Assembly (NCBI GenBank): GCA_023431055.1
Contig: JAEYXX010000063.1
Span: 1-9,826, forward strand
Reading direction: 5' to 3'
Length of the DNA stretch: 9,826 bases
Origin: Pseudomonadota bacterium
GTDB lineage: Bacteria > Pseudomonadota > Gammaproteobacteria > Pseudomonadales > Pseudomonadaceae
Shown: one piece after another, positions 1 to 6,131 of the stretch
Numbering within the stretch: position 1 is the stretch's first letter
Layout: the number at the start of each line of letters is the position of its first letter
The notes under the pieces: model-generated
Database searches by the model: none
Told to the model about the DNA's origin: nothing
Seen by the model: only the letters and a program-made list of their open reading frames with translations
Made by a program: the position numbers and the translations under genes

Positions 1-1
1 A

Positions 2-28
2 TGTGGGAGTCGGCGGCCGACTCCCACA
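2..28 (-). terminator. Strong hairpin after the GST gene, likely terminator
   Basis: Perfect inverted repeat: a 12 bp stem (2-13 with 17-28, outer arm TGTGGGAGTCGG) around a 3-base loop. It begins 7 bases beyond the stop codon of the minus-strand GST gene, the usual place for an intrinsic terminator. Any U-tract for that direction would lie outside the window, so termination is inferred from stem strength and position. The TGTGGGAG arm also resembles common Pseudomonas REP-like palindromes, so this could instead be half of a dispersed repeat. Confidence 0.6.
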
Positions 29-34
29 ACTGCA

Positions 35-736
35 TCAGCCTCGCGCGGGGATGTTCAGGCCGCGCTGCACCGCCGGGCGAGCGAGGAAGGCATCGAGCAC
101 GCGGCGCACGTTGTTGAAGCGCTCGAGTTGCACCAGATCACCGGCCTGGTAGAAATCCGCCAGGGTGCGAATCCAGGGGAATACGGCGATATCGGCGATG
201 CTGTATTCGCCAGCGATCCAGTCACGGCCTTGCAGGTGTTGGTCGAGTACGCCCAGCAGGCGTGCCGATTCAGCGGCGTAACGATCACGTGGACGCTTGT
301 CTTCAAACTGGCTGCCGGCGAATTTGACGAAGAAACCGAGCTGGCCAAACATCGGCCCCAGGCCGCCCATCTGCCACATCAGCCATTGAATCGTCTCGTA
401 GCGTGCAGCGGCATCCTGCGGTAGCAGCTTGCCGGTCTTTTCCGCCAGGTAGATCAGAATCGCGCCGGACTCGAACAGCGGCAGTGGGTGGCCATTTGGG
501 CCGTCGGGATCGAGGATGGCGGGAATCTTGTTGTTCGGTGCCAGCGAGAGAAACTCGGGGCTGAATTGGTCATCACTGCCGAAGTCGACCAGGTGCGGTT
601 CGTAGGGCAGGCCGATTTCTTCCAGCATGATCGAGGCCTTGACGCCGTTGGGCGTGGGCAGCGAGTAAAGCTGCAGGCGCTCGGGATGCTGGGCGGGCCA
701 TTTACGGGTGATGTGGAAGGGGCTGAGGTCGGTCAT
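35..736 (-). CDS. Glutathione S-transferase family protein (YfcG/YghU, Nu class)
   Basis: A 233-residue cytosolic thioredoxin-fold enzyme. The N-terminal GST domain (about residues 20-105) carries TPNG (28-31), PNNKIP (68-73) and ESGAI (89-93). These are hallmarks of the E. coli YfcG/YghU group, which binds glutathione through Thr/Asn rather than Tyr/Ser and shows glutathione-dependent disulfide-bond reductase and peroxidase activity. The helical C-terminal domain (about 110-230) contains the YSIADIAVFPW segment typical of GSTs. I chose the ATG at 734-736 (MTDLS...). Homologues as I remember them begin there, and GGAA lies 6 bases upstream. In-frame ATGs at 746-748 and 773-775 would add residues unlike the family, and the outer one starts inside the repeat at 764-842. 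The gene stands alone, with a hairpin right after its stop. The physiological substrate is unknown; a role in thiol redox or detoxification is inferred from the family. Confidence 0.93.
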   Translation of the reverse strand: MTDLSPFHITRKWPAQHPERLQLYSLPTPNGVKASIMLEEIGLPYEPHLVDFGSDDQFSPEFLSLAPNNKIPAILDPDGPNGHPLPLFESGAILIYLAEKTGKLLPQDAAARYETIQWLMWQMGGLGPMFGQLGFFVKFAGSQFEDKRPRDRYAAESARLLGVLDQHLQGRDWIAGEYSIADIAVFPWIRTLADFYQAGDLVQLERFNNVRRVLDAFLARPAVQRGLNIPARG

Positions 737-995
737 GTGGAGTTCCATGTCGAATGGGCCTAAGAGCCTGTTCACGATCTGCTGCGCGTCGGTGCTACTG
801 CGTTAAAAACAAGCTCTAGCTCGCGAGATCCTGAACAGCCTCTACGAAAGGGGCGATCAGAACACGAGTGGCAGGGGTGCAGGAAATCGATCCAGTTGCT
901 AGTAGTCATCGACTCGAGCAATCCTGCCTGGTTCCCTGCGTGCGAGCGAGGCGGTATGGTGGGTTTTTCATCCACCCGGCACGGAACCCATCGGC
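737..995. other. Gene-free region between divergent GST and HIT genes
   Basis: These 259 bp hold the inverted repeat at 764-842 and must contain the promoters of both flanking genes. Short ORFs here and in the neighbouring genes read as shadows without ribosome-binding sites or family resemblance. A weak plus-strand -10-like TATGGT (955-960) sits 35 bp before the HIT start, with only a poor -35 (TTCCCT, 932-937). I therefore do not call a promoter. Confidence 0.5.
764..842. repeat. Imperfect inverted repeat, possible short dispersed element
   Basis: The arms 764-779 (GAGCCTGTTCACGATC) and 827-842 match as inverted copies at 14 of 16 positions and enclose 47 bp. The interior has a GTTAAAAAC core (802-810) and an 8 bp palindrome CTCGCGAG (820-827). 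The element fills the region just upstream of the minus-strand GST gene, so it may overlap that gene's promoter or leader. It codes for nothing convincing. The sequence feels familiar as a multi-copy intergenic motif of Pseudomonas genomes, but I cannot verify copy number here. Confidence 0.5.
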
Positions 996-1433
996 ATGAG
1001 CCTGCACGGTACTTACGATTCCCAGAACATCTTCGCCCAGATCATTCGTGGCGACCTGCCTTGCTACAAACTCTACGAGGACGACGATGTACTGGCGTTC
1101 CTCGATCTGTTCCCGCAATCCAAGGGCCACAGTCTGGTCATCCCCAAGCGCGCTGCCGCGCGCAATATCCTGGAAATCGACGACGCCAGCCTGGCCAAGG
1201 TCATGGCCGTGGTGAAGAAGGTCACCCAGGCGGTGGTCGACGAACTGCAGCCGGCTGGTGTGCAGGTAGCGCAGTTCAACGGCGCGCCTGCCGGGCAGAC
1301 GGTGTTTCATATCCACATGCACGTGATCCCGCGCTTCGAGGGTGAGGGGCTGGGTATTCACGCGGCCAACAAGGCCGACCCGGCCGAGCTGGAGGCGCTG
1401 CAGGCGCGTCTGGTCAAGCGTCTGCAAGGCTGA
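996..1433 (+). CDS. HIT (histidine triad) family nucleotide hydrolase
   Basis: A 145-residue cytosolic protein, the normal length for a single-domain HIT enzyme. These proteins hydrolyse or transfer nucleoside monophosphates from substrates such as adenosine phosphoramidates or dinucleoside polyphosphates. The N-terminal NIFAQIIRGDLPCYKLYED is the family signature for the nucleotide-binding half. The catalytic H-x-H-x-H triad is intact at His105, His107 and His109 (FHIHMHVIPRFEG), and the last His is the expected nucleophile. NGAPAGQ (95-101) is the conserved Asn/Gly loop before it. The ATG at 996 has GGAA about 10 bases upstream, and the next residues (SLHGTYD) fit homologues as I recall them. 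It is monocistronic: a long hairpin follows 9 bases after the stop. The exact substrate (Hint-like or Fhit-like) cannot be told from sequence. Confidence 0.95.
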   Translation: MSLHGTYDSQNIFAQIIRGDLPCYKLYEDDDVLAFLDLFPQSKGHSLVIPKRAAARNILEIDDASLAKVMAVVKKVTQAVVDELQPAGVQVAQFNGAPAGQTVFHIHMHVIPRFEGEGLGIHAANKADPAELEALQARLVKRLQG

Positions 1434-1442
1434 AGCGGCATC

Positions 1443-1469
1443 GCCCCGGACGAGCGTCTCGTCCGGGGC
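1443..1469. terminator. Hairpin between convergent HIT and DUF2790 genes
   Basis: A perfect 12 bp GC-rich stem (GCCCCGGACGAG paired with its complement) with a 3-base CGT loop. It lies 9 bases after the plus-strand HIT stop and 14 bases beyond the minus-strand stop at 1484. Its symmetry and placement suggest a shared bidirectional terminator. Neither side has a clear run of T, so termination efficiency is uncertain. Confidence 0.65.
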
Positions 1470-1483
1470 ATCAGGCAGGTGGT

Positions 1484-1750
1484 TTAGCCGTTCTGGCTGC
1501 TCAGCCCGCCCCACTCCATGAAGCGCACGGCGTGCACTTCACCCTGGCTGTCGCGGTAGACCAGAACGCTCGGTACCACACCGCTCTTGCGGCTGTTGTC
1601 GGTGCGCTGCAGCACCTGATCTATATCCAGCTGCATGCCGTACTTGTATTCCTGCACTTCGACCTTGGGAGTGGCAGGTGCTTTCTCGCTGGCGATGGCC
1701 AAGGGGGCCAGAACGGCGAGGAGGGTGGCGTTGAAGGCTGCGAATTTCAT
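1484..1750 (-). CDS. Small exported DUF2790 family protein
   Basis: An 88-residue precursor with an N-terminal signal peptide: Lys2, a hydrophobic stretch to about residue 20, and likely cleavage after AIA (18-20). The mature part (about 31-80) contains EYKYGMQLDID, then SVLVYRDSQGEVHAVRFMEWG. This pattern fits DUF2790, a family of short periplasmic or secreted proteins largely confined to pseudomonads, whose function is not known to me. The ATG at 1748-1750 was chosen because GGAG lies 9 bases upstream and the signal peptide starts there. A longer reading to 1882 adds 44 unrelated residues. The gene is convergent with the HIT gene and divergent from the lipoprotein gene, so it is probably transcribed alone. 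Family membership is fairly sure; no biochemical role can be assigned. Confidence 0.85.
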   Translation of the reverse strand: MKFAAFNATLLAVLAPLAIASEKAPATPKVEVQEYKYGMQLDIDQVLQRTDNSRKSGVVPSVLVYRDSQGEVHAVRFMEWGGLSSQNG

Positions 1751-1770
1751 CTTGCGTATCTCCGATCTGT

Positions 1771-1792
1771 GGCGCCTGGAAAGGTTGGCGCC
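1771..1792 (-). other. Leader hairpin ahead of the DUF2790 gene
   Basis: Two GGCGCC hexamers (1771-1776 and 1787-1792) can pair across a 10-base loop. They lie 21 to 42 bases upstream of the start codon, just before the Shine-Dalgarno of the minus-strand gene. This may be a stabilising leader stem or a protein site. Significance is uncertain, because GGCGCC is self-complementary and common in GC-rich DNA. Confidence 0.3.
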
Positions 1793-1834
1793 GGGTTCGG
1801 AAGAGATGAAAACACTGGGTCCTTCATTGCAGAA

Positions 1835-1871
1835 ATCGATGCTTTTGCTAGCGAAAATCGCTGCCATCGAT
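1835..1871. promoter_or_regulatory. Nested palindrome in the divergent intergenic region
   Basis: The outer arms ATCGATG (1835-1841) and CATCGAT (1865-1871) are perfect inverted copies. Inside is TTTT-GCTAGC-G-AAAA (1843-1857), nearly symmetric around the GCTAGC palindrome. The block lies between the DUF2790 gene and the lipoprotein gene, a place where one operator could serve both. No regulator family can be named from the sequence. Confidence 0.35.
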
Positions 1872-1874
1872 ACC

Positions 1875-1903
1875 TTGCTCACAGGCGCGCCAAGCCCAAT
1901 ACT
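1875..1903 (+). promoter_or_regulatory. Candidate sigma-70 promoter for the lipoprotein gene
   Basis: TTGCTC (1875-1880) and AATACT (1898-1903) are separated by 17 bases and end 32 bases before the lipoprotein start. Matches to consensus are 3/6 and 4/6, so this is a plausible but weak call. The -35 lies just past the palindrome at 1835-1871, which would allow repression or activation from there. Confidence 0.35.
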
Positions 1904-1935
1904 CAGCCGGCACTCATCTGCCCATGGAGGGCTTC

Positions 1936-2361
1936 ATGCGTTCGATCCTCATCGCTCTACCCCTGGTGTTGCTGGCTGGCTGTTCGTCGTTTCGAGGTAA
2001 CCCCGAGGATATCAAGCCGGTACCGGAGGACCGCCTGCTGGCCTTTCAGGAGACGCAGGAAAATGGCGCGCAGATCGTGGTCAACCGCGATTTCGGCATG
2101 ATGGGCGGCGGCTGCTACGTGGCCATCGAAGTGGATCGCAAGGTCGCCGCGCGCATCGGCGTCGGTGAGGTCGCAACCTTCCAGGTACGCCCGGGCACCC
2201 GCGTGGTCGGCATCACCCCTGATCGCATGGACGACACCCTGTGTGGCATGGGCCGCCTGCTGCGCGAAGTGGCAGTGCCGGTGAAGGCCGGGGAAACCCA
2301 GCACCTGCGCATCGTCAGCCAGAACAAGGGCGGTTTCGATATCCGTCCAGACCAGCCTTGA
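1936..2361 (+). CDS. Small lipoprotein of unknown function
   Basis: A 141-residue precursor with a lipoprotein signal: Arg2, a hydrophobic core (4-13) and the lipobox Leu13-Ala14-Gly15-Cys16. Cys16 would be lipidated. Ser17 at +2 suggests sorting to the outer membrane rather than retention in the inner membrane. The mature domain is a compact, probably all-beta region with a glycine-rich GMMGGGCY (54-61). Cys60 and Cys103 could form a disulfide in the periplasm. I recognise it as a conserved pseudomonad type of lipoprotein but cannot name a domain. GGAGGG at 1926-1931 sits 4 bases before the ATG at 1936, which decides the start. The upstream in-frame ATG at 1924 overlaps that Shine-Dalgarno and would put four extra residues before the signal peptide. 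It appears to be a single gene; a 77 bp gap separates it from the monooxygenase gene. Confidence 0.85.
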   Translation: MRSILIALPLVLLAGCSSFRGNPEDIKPVPEDRLLAFQETQENGAQIVVNRDFGMMGGGCYVAIEVDRKVAARIGVGEVATFQVRPGTRVVGITPDRMDDTLCGMGRLLREVAVPVKAGETQHLRIVSQNKGGFDIRPDQP

Positions 2362-2392
2362 TCGCTTTGCCGCTGTGCGAGCGTTCATATCG

Positions 2393-2403
2393 GACGTGAC
2401 GTC
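2393..2403. promoter_or_regulatory. Short palindrome GACGT-G-ACGTC upstream of the monooxygenase
   Basis: A perfect 5+1+5 palindrome, 35 bases before the start codon, just upstream of a weak -10-like TAGTAT (2411-2416). Its position suits an operator over the -35 region. It is short enough to arise by chance. Confidence 0.25.
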
Positions 2404-2416
2404 GGGCGGTTAGTAT

Positions 2417-2436
2417 TCCCTGCATCAAAACAGGGA
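2417..2436 (+). promoter_or_regulatory. Hairpin covering the ribosome binding site of the monooxygenase gene
   Basis: TCCCTG (2417-2422) pairs perfectly with CAGGGA (2431-2436) around an A-rich 8-base loop. The right arm contains most of the Shine-Dalgarno AGGGAG (2432-2437), which lies 1 base before the ATG. If it forms in the mRNA, it would limit ribosome access. The Shine-Dalgarno to ATG spacing is also unusually short. Confidence 0.35.
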
Positions 2437-2438
2437 GC

Positions 2439-3728
2439 ATGAACGTGAATGGATTGCCGATCGCCATAGTGGGGGCGGGGACAGCGGGTCTCGCCACTGC
2501 CATATTCCTCGCCCGTCAGGGCTATGCGGTGCGCCTGCTGGAGCGGGTCGAACAGCTGCAGCCGGTGGGCGCCGGCATCCTGCTGCAGCCTTCCGGCCTG
2601 GCGGTGCTGCAGCGCCTCGGTCTGCTCGCCGAATGCACCGCGTTGGGTGCGCCGGTCAGCCGACTGTATGGCACCAGTTGCCGGGGGCGGGTGATCCTCG
2701 ATACCCGCTATCACGACTGGCAGCCCGGCAGTTTCGGCCTGGGCATCCACCGCGGCGTGCTGATGACGGCGTTGTTCAATGCAGCGCAGCGCATGGGCGT
2801 GCAGGTGCAAACCGGGGTGACTGTAAGCCGTTTCGAACAGGGCTGCGGCCATGTCCGTTTGCTGCGTCAGGACGAAGGGGGCGTTGAGCAACCTCTGGGA
2901 GATTTCGCCGCGCTGATCCTGGCCGATGGCACCCGTTCGACCCTGCGCGCGCAGATGCAGGTGCGCCAGTGGTCGCGGCCGTATCCCTGGGGCGCTTTAT
3001 GGAGCATGTTGCCGACTGCGGCATCGGCCGAAACCGGCGAGCTGCGTCAATGGTATCGTGGCTGCCGGGAAATGTTCGGGCTGATGCCCACCGGCTGCAC
3101 CCATCAGGCACGCGAACGCTCGCTGACCAGCCTTTTCTGGAGCCTGCCGCTCAGCGAGCACGAGACGTGGCGTACGAGCGGCCTGGAGGCCTGGAAAACC
3201 CGCGTGCGCAACCTCGCCGGCGAGGCTTCAGAGGCCTATCTGCAGCAGATCATCGATCCCGTGCAGCTGACGTTGGCGGCTTATGCCGACGTACGCATGC
3301 AGCGCTGGCACGATGGCCGCGTTCTGGCCATCGGCGATTGCGCCCACGCCATGAGTCCGCAATTGGGGCAGGGCGCCAATATGGCGCTGGTGGATGCCGC
3401 CGCGCTCGCTGATGCGCTCGGCAATGCGGGCGATGAGCAGCAGCATGCGCTCGACTGGAACGCCATCTTCGCCCGCTACGGTGATGCCCGCCGTGACCAC
3501 CTGCGGTACTACCGCCAGGCGAGTCGGCTGCTGACGCCCTTGTTCCAGTCCAACAGCCACACCTTGGCCGTGCTGCGCGATATCGCCCTGATGCTCGCCC
3601 GCCACAACCGCTTCGGCCGCCAGCATGCGGTCAGCACTCTGGTCGGTGCGCGCAGCGGCTGGCTATGGGCGGGTGGGCAGAAGCGCGAGCTGCATGCCTG
3701 GAAGGGCGAGCGCCAGGCCTGGGAGTGA
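2439..3728 (+). CDS. FAD-dependent monooxygenase (aromatic hydroxylase family)
   Basis: A 429-residue flavoprotein of the PF01494 (PHBH/salicylate hydroxylase) type. The dinucleotide fold GAGTAG (12-17) is followed by Glu35 at the end of the second strand for the FAD ribose. VGAGILLQPSGLAVLQRLGL (43-62) is typical of salicylate- and 6-hydroxynicotinate-hydroxylase relatives. The DG motif (ADGTRS, 162-167) and GD motif (AIGDCAHAMSP, 297-307, then GQGANMALVDA) complete the set, so FAD and NAD(P)H use is well supported. The enzyme should be cytosolic; no membrane segment is visible. The substrate cannot be read from sequence. The gene precedes pnuC by 60 bp on the same strand. A role in pyridine or other aromatic-ring metabolism is possible, but co-transcription is not shown. 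ATG 2439 is the only good start; translation may be modulated by the hairpin over its Shine-Dalgarno. Confidence 0.92.
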   Translation: MNVNGLPIAIVGAGTAGLATAIFLARQGYAVRLLERVEQLQPVGAGILLQPSGLAVLQRLGLLAECTALGAPVSRLYGTSCRGRVILDTRYHDWQPGSFGLGIHRGVLMTALFNAAQRMGVQVQTGVTVSRFEQGCGHVRLLRQDEGGVEQPLGDFAALILADGTRSTLRAQMQVRQWSRPYPWGALWSMLPTAASAETGELRQWYRGCREMFGLMPTGCTHQARERSLTSLFWSLPLSEHETWRTSGLEAWKTRVRNLAGEASEAYLQQIIDPVQLTLAAYADVRMQRWHDGRVLAIGDCAHAMSPQLGQGANMALVDAAALADALGNAGDEQQHALDWNAIFARYGDARRDHLRYYRQASRLLTPLFQSNSHTLAVLRDIALMLARHNRFGRQHAVSTLVGARSGWLWAGGQKRELHAWKGERQAWE

Positions 3729-3788
3729 GTCTGGTGCAGGCTGCGTGATAGGCTGCGCGGCTGATTCCATGTCCATAAGGATGCGTGC

Positions 3789-4355
3789 ATGCCATCGTCG
3801 CTGGAGATTTTCGCCAACCTCTTCTATCTGGTTTCGGTCGTGCTCGCGGCGCGCAACTCGGTGCACACCTGGGCCGTCGGTCTGGTTGGCTGCGTGCTGT
3901 TCGGCTGGCTGTTCTTCAGCGTGCAGCTTTATGCGGACGTGACCTTGCAGGGCTTCTTCATCCTGACCAGCCTGATCGGCTGGTGGAGCTGGATGCGTGG
4001 CCGCGGCGGCGACGCCATGCCGATCAGCCGTACTGCCTGGCCAGGATTGTCCCTGGCGCTCGTCGTGGCGGTATTGGTGGCGCTGGGCTATGGGGCCTTG
4101 CTGCATTACTTCACCGACGCCTACGCGCCCTTTATCGATTCGCTGGTGCTGACCTTCAGCGTGCTGGCGCAATTGCTGCTGATGCGCCGCAAGCTGGAGA
4201 CCTGGTACGGCTGGCTGCTGGTCAACACCCTGGCAGTGCCGTTGTTCGCTTCGCGCGAGCTGTACCTGACCGCCTTCATCTACCTGCTGTTCTGGTGCAA
4301 TGCCTGGTACGGCCTGTATCGCTGGCGCCGTGAACTGAAGGCGCAGGCGGCCTGA
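3789..4355 (+). CDS. pnuC: PnuC nicotinamide riboside / NMN transporter
   Basis: A 188-residue integral inner-membrane protein with about seven hydrophobic segments and a basic C-terminus (RWRRELKAQ). Family marks are the tryptophan-rich GWWSW (64-68), the charged loop LMRRKLETWYGWLLVN (131-146) and the final helix with FWCNAWYGLYRWR (168-180). PnuC proteins carry nicotinamide riboside by facilitated diffusion, and intracellular phosphorylation traps the substrate. The next gene, one base downstream, encodes the matching kinase/adenylyltransferase, which supports NR as substrate. The ATG at 3789 has AAGG eight bases before it. The 60 bp upstream gap contains a GATAGGCT -10-like sequence (about 3749-3756), so pnuC might have its own promoter. 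I see no NAD riboswitch or recognisable NrtR/NiaR operator. Confidence 0.93.
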   Translation: MPSSLEIFANLFYLVSVVLAARNSVHTWAVGLVGCVLFGWLFFSVQLYADVTLQGFFILTSLIGWWSWMRGRGGDAMPISRTAWPGLSLALVVAVLVALGYGALLHYFTDAYAPFIDSLVLTFSVLAQLLLMRRKLETWYGWLLVNTLAVPLFASRELYLTAFIYLLFWCNAWYGLYRWRRELKAQAA

Positions 4356-4356
4356 G

Positions 4357-5403
4357 ATGAGCAAGCGATTCGCCCGTGGCCTGGTGGTGGGCAAGTTCGC
4401 GCCGCTGCATCTGGGGCACGAATGGCTGATCCGCCAGGCGCAAGAGCAATGCGAGCAACTGGTGCTGCTCAGCTGGGCCTACCCGGAGCTTGCCGGTTGC
4501 GAACCCGAGCGACGTGCGAACTGGCTGCGCCTGCGGTTCCCCGAATTGCGCAGCTGGGTAGTGACGCCCGAGTGGGTCGCCCAGCAGCGCGCACGTGGCC
4601 TGGCGCTGCCGGACCTTCCACACGAATCCGATGCCGATGCCGTACAGCGCCAGTTCGTCGCCGATTTTTGTCTGGCAGTGCTTGGTCACCCGGTTGATGC
4701 TGTGTTCACCAGCGAGGCTTATGGCGATGGCTTCGCCGCGCACCTGAGCAGGTGTTTCGGGCGGCCGGTGGAGCATGTCGAGATCGACCGTGCGCGCATT
4801 CAGGTGCCGGTATCCGGTACGCGCTTGCGCGCCGATATCCATGGCCTGCGCCAGTACCTGGCACCGCAGGTTTACGGCGATTTTGTCGAGCGCATCGCCC
4901 TGCTAGGCGGCGAGTCCACTGGCAAGAGCAGCCTCGCCCTGGCGTTGGCCGAGACGCTGGGTACGCGGCATGCCGCCGAATATGGCCGAGAACTGTGGGA
5001 AGAGCAGGGCGGTGTGCTGGCTTATGAGGATCTGCTGCACATCGGCCGCACCCAGGTCGAGCGTGAGCAGAGCCTGGCCGGGCAGTGTCGGCGCTATCTG
5101 GTATGCGACACCACGCCGTTGACCACGCTGCTCTACTGTCGCGAGATGTTCGGCCGTGCCGAGCCCGAGCTGGAGCACCTGGCCGAGCGGCACTACCAGC
5201 ATCTGTTTTTGTGCGCCGACGACTTCCCCTTCGTGCAGGACGGTACGCGGCGCGACGAGACGTTCCGCCGTCGGCAAAACCAGTGGTACGAGCAGGAGTT
5301 GCAGCGGCGTGGCTGGGCCTTCACGCGTCTGACGGGCTCGCCCACGCAGCGTCTCGAAGCGGTGCTGCGGCACCTGGGCAGGAGCCCGGCGATTCAGCGA
5401 TAG
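4357..5403 (+). CDS. nadR: NadR-like bifunctional NMN adenylyltransferase / nicotinamide riboside kinase
   Basis: A 348-residue cytosolic enzyme with two catalytic domains. Residues 8-165 form a nucleotidyltransferase domain with GKFAPLHLGH (12-21, the HxGH site) and VSGTRLR (152-158, the SGTxxR site), converting NMN plus ATP to NAD+. Residues 178-340 form the ribosylnicotinamide kinase domain with Walker A GGESTGKS (184-191), AAEYGRE (206-212), VCDTTPLTT (249-257) and the lid-like QDGTRRDETFRRRQ (294-307), converting NR to NMN. The N-terminal helix-turn-helix of enterobacterial NadR is absent: the nucleotidyltransferase begins at residue 8. This version is therefore an enzyme, not a repressor. 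The ATG lies one base after the pnuC stop (TGAGATG), implying translational coupling. It overlaps the convergent binding-protein gene by 10 bp. Residue-level motifs make the call firm; some annotations would label it simply an AAA family ATPase. Confidence 0.93.
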   Translation: MSKRFARGLVVGKFAPLHLGHEWLIRQAQEQCEQLVLLSWAYPELAGCEPERRANWLRLRFPELRSWVVTPEWVAQQRARGLALPDLPHESDADAVQRQFVADFCLAVLGHPVDAVFTSEAYGDGFAAHLSRCFGRPVEHVEIDRARIQVPVSGTRLRADIHGLRQYLAPQVYGDFVERIALLGGESTGKSSLALALAETLGTRHAAEYGRELWEEQGGVLAYEDLLHIGRTQVEREQSLAGQCRRYLVCDTTPLTTLLYCREMFGRAEPELEHLAERHYQHLFLCADDFPFVQDGTRRDETFRRRQNQWYEQELQRRGWAFTRLTGSPTQRLEAVLRHLGRSPAIQR

Positions 5404-6131
5404 CGGGAGAGAATGGCGTCGAATTCGCCATCCTCCTTCATCTGTACCAGCGCTCGCAGCAGCGCCTGGGTGGGCACGTCCGGCGCATCGCGCACGAGGC
5501 AGGAAAGCGCATCGGCGCTGAGCTCGGCCAGTGCGCGTAGGCGTTTTTCCTCTGGCAGGTCGCGGTTGAACCAGGCCAGGGCCAGCTCGTTGCTGACCGC
5601 GTAGCGATAGCGTCCGGCTTCCAGCTTCTCCAGTACCAGCTCTTGCGTGCGGGCGTCTTCGCGCTGCAGCTGGCCGCTGGCGAACAGCGGATCCAGGCGC
5701 GGGTAACTGTAGCCCAGCACGGTACCCAGGCGCTGGCTCGGCAGTTGCTCGAGGCTGATGTCGGCTTCGCCGTGACGGCCTATGACCAGGTCGCGCTGCA
5801 CCATGAACGGCACGCTCCAGACGTATTGATGGTGCGCTTCGCTGAGCCAGTCCGGGTTGACGTAGCAGCGTACGTCAATCTCGCCCCTGGCCACCAGGCG
5901 CTGTACGCGCAGGCGCGGCATCACCAGCAGTTCGGCGCGGCGGCCGACCTTTTCTGCCAGGCGCGTCTGCAGGTCGTAGAGAACGCCGGACGTGGCACGG
6001 CCATCTTCGATGAGGATCATCGGCATGGCCCAGCCCTCGGTTAACGAGAAGCGCAGCGGGCGTTGTTCCTGCGCGCTGGCAACGGCGCTCAGCGAAACCA
6101 GCAACGCGAAAAGCAGCAGACGCATGCGCAT
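5394..6131 (-). CDS. Orphan periplasmic solute-binding protein (SBP_bac_3-like)
   Basis: A 245-residue precursor with a signal peptide (MRMR, hydrophobic 5-17, cleavage after ASA 18-20). The mature protein has the two-lobed extracellular solute-binding family 3 layout: RPLRFSLTEGWAMPM at the first strand, GVLYDLQTRLAEKVGRRAELLVMPRLRVQRLVARGEID (about 49-86), then the LGTVLGYSYP hinge (about 135-144). This family binds amino acids or similar small polar solutes for ABC importers, but no permease or ATPase gene is in the window. The start at 6131 overlaps the stop of the glutamate-synthase-like gene in TGATG, so translation is probably coupled. A second ATG two codons later (6125) is also possible. 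The ligand is unknown. The operon partner hints at amino acid or nitrogen metabolism, which is inference. The protein may act as a sensor subunit rather than a transport component. Confidence 0.85.
   Translation of the reverse strand: MRMRLLLFALLVSLSAVASAQEQRPLRFSLTEGWAMPMILIEDGRATSGVLYDLQTRLAEKVGRRAELLVMPRLRVQRLVARGEIDVRCYVNPDWLSEAHHQYVWSVPFMVQRDLVIGRHGEADISLEQLPSQRLGTVLGYSYPRLDPLFASGQLQREDARTQELVLEKLEAGRYRYAVSNELALAWFNRDLPEEKRLRALAELSADALSCLVRDAPDVPTQALLRALVQMKEDGEFDAILSRYR

Noticed and set aside
772..975. A small minus-strand open frame upstream of the GST gene
   Set aside because: It consists mostly of the inverted repeat and leader sequence. There is no ribosome binding site, signal or family resemblance.
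906..1514. A 202-codon minus-strand open frame opposite the HIT gene
   Set aside because: It runs through the hairpin at 1443-1469 and overlaps the intact histidine triad gene. It looks like a GC-frame shadow.
3729..3788. NAD-responsive riboswitch before pnuC
   Set aside because: The 60 bp gap is too short and shows no conserved riboswitch-like pairing; only a weak -10-like GATAGGCT is visible.
3663..4394. A 243-codon minus-strand open frame across pnuC
   Set aside because: Its translation is Gln/His/Ala-rich and low in complexity, and it overlaps the well-supported PnuC gene. It starts inside nadR and ends inside the monooxygenase gene.
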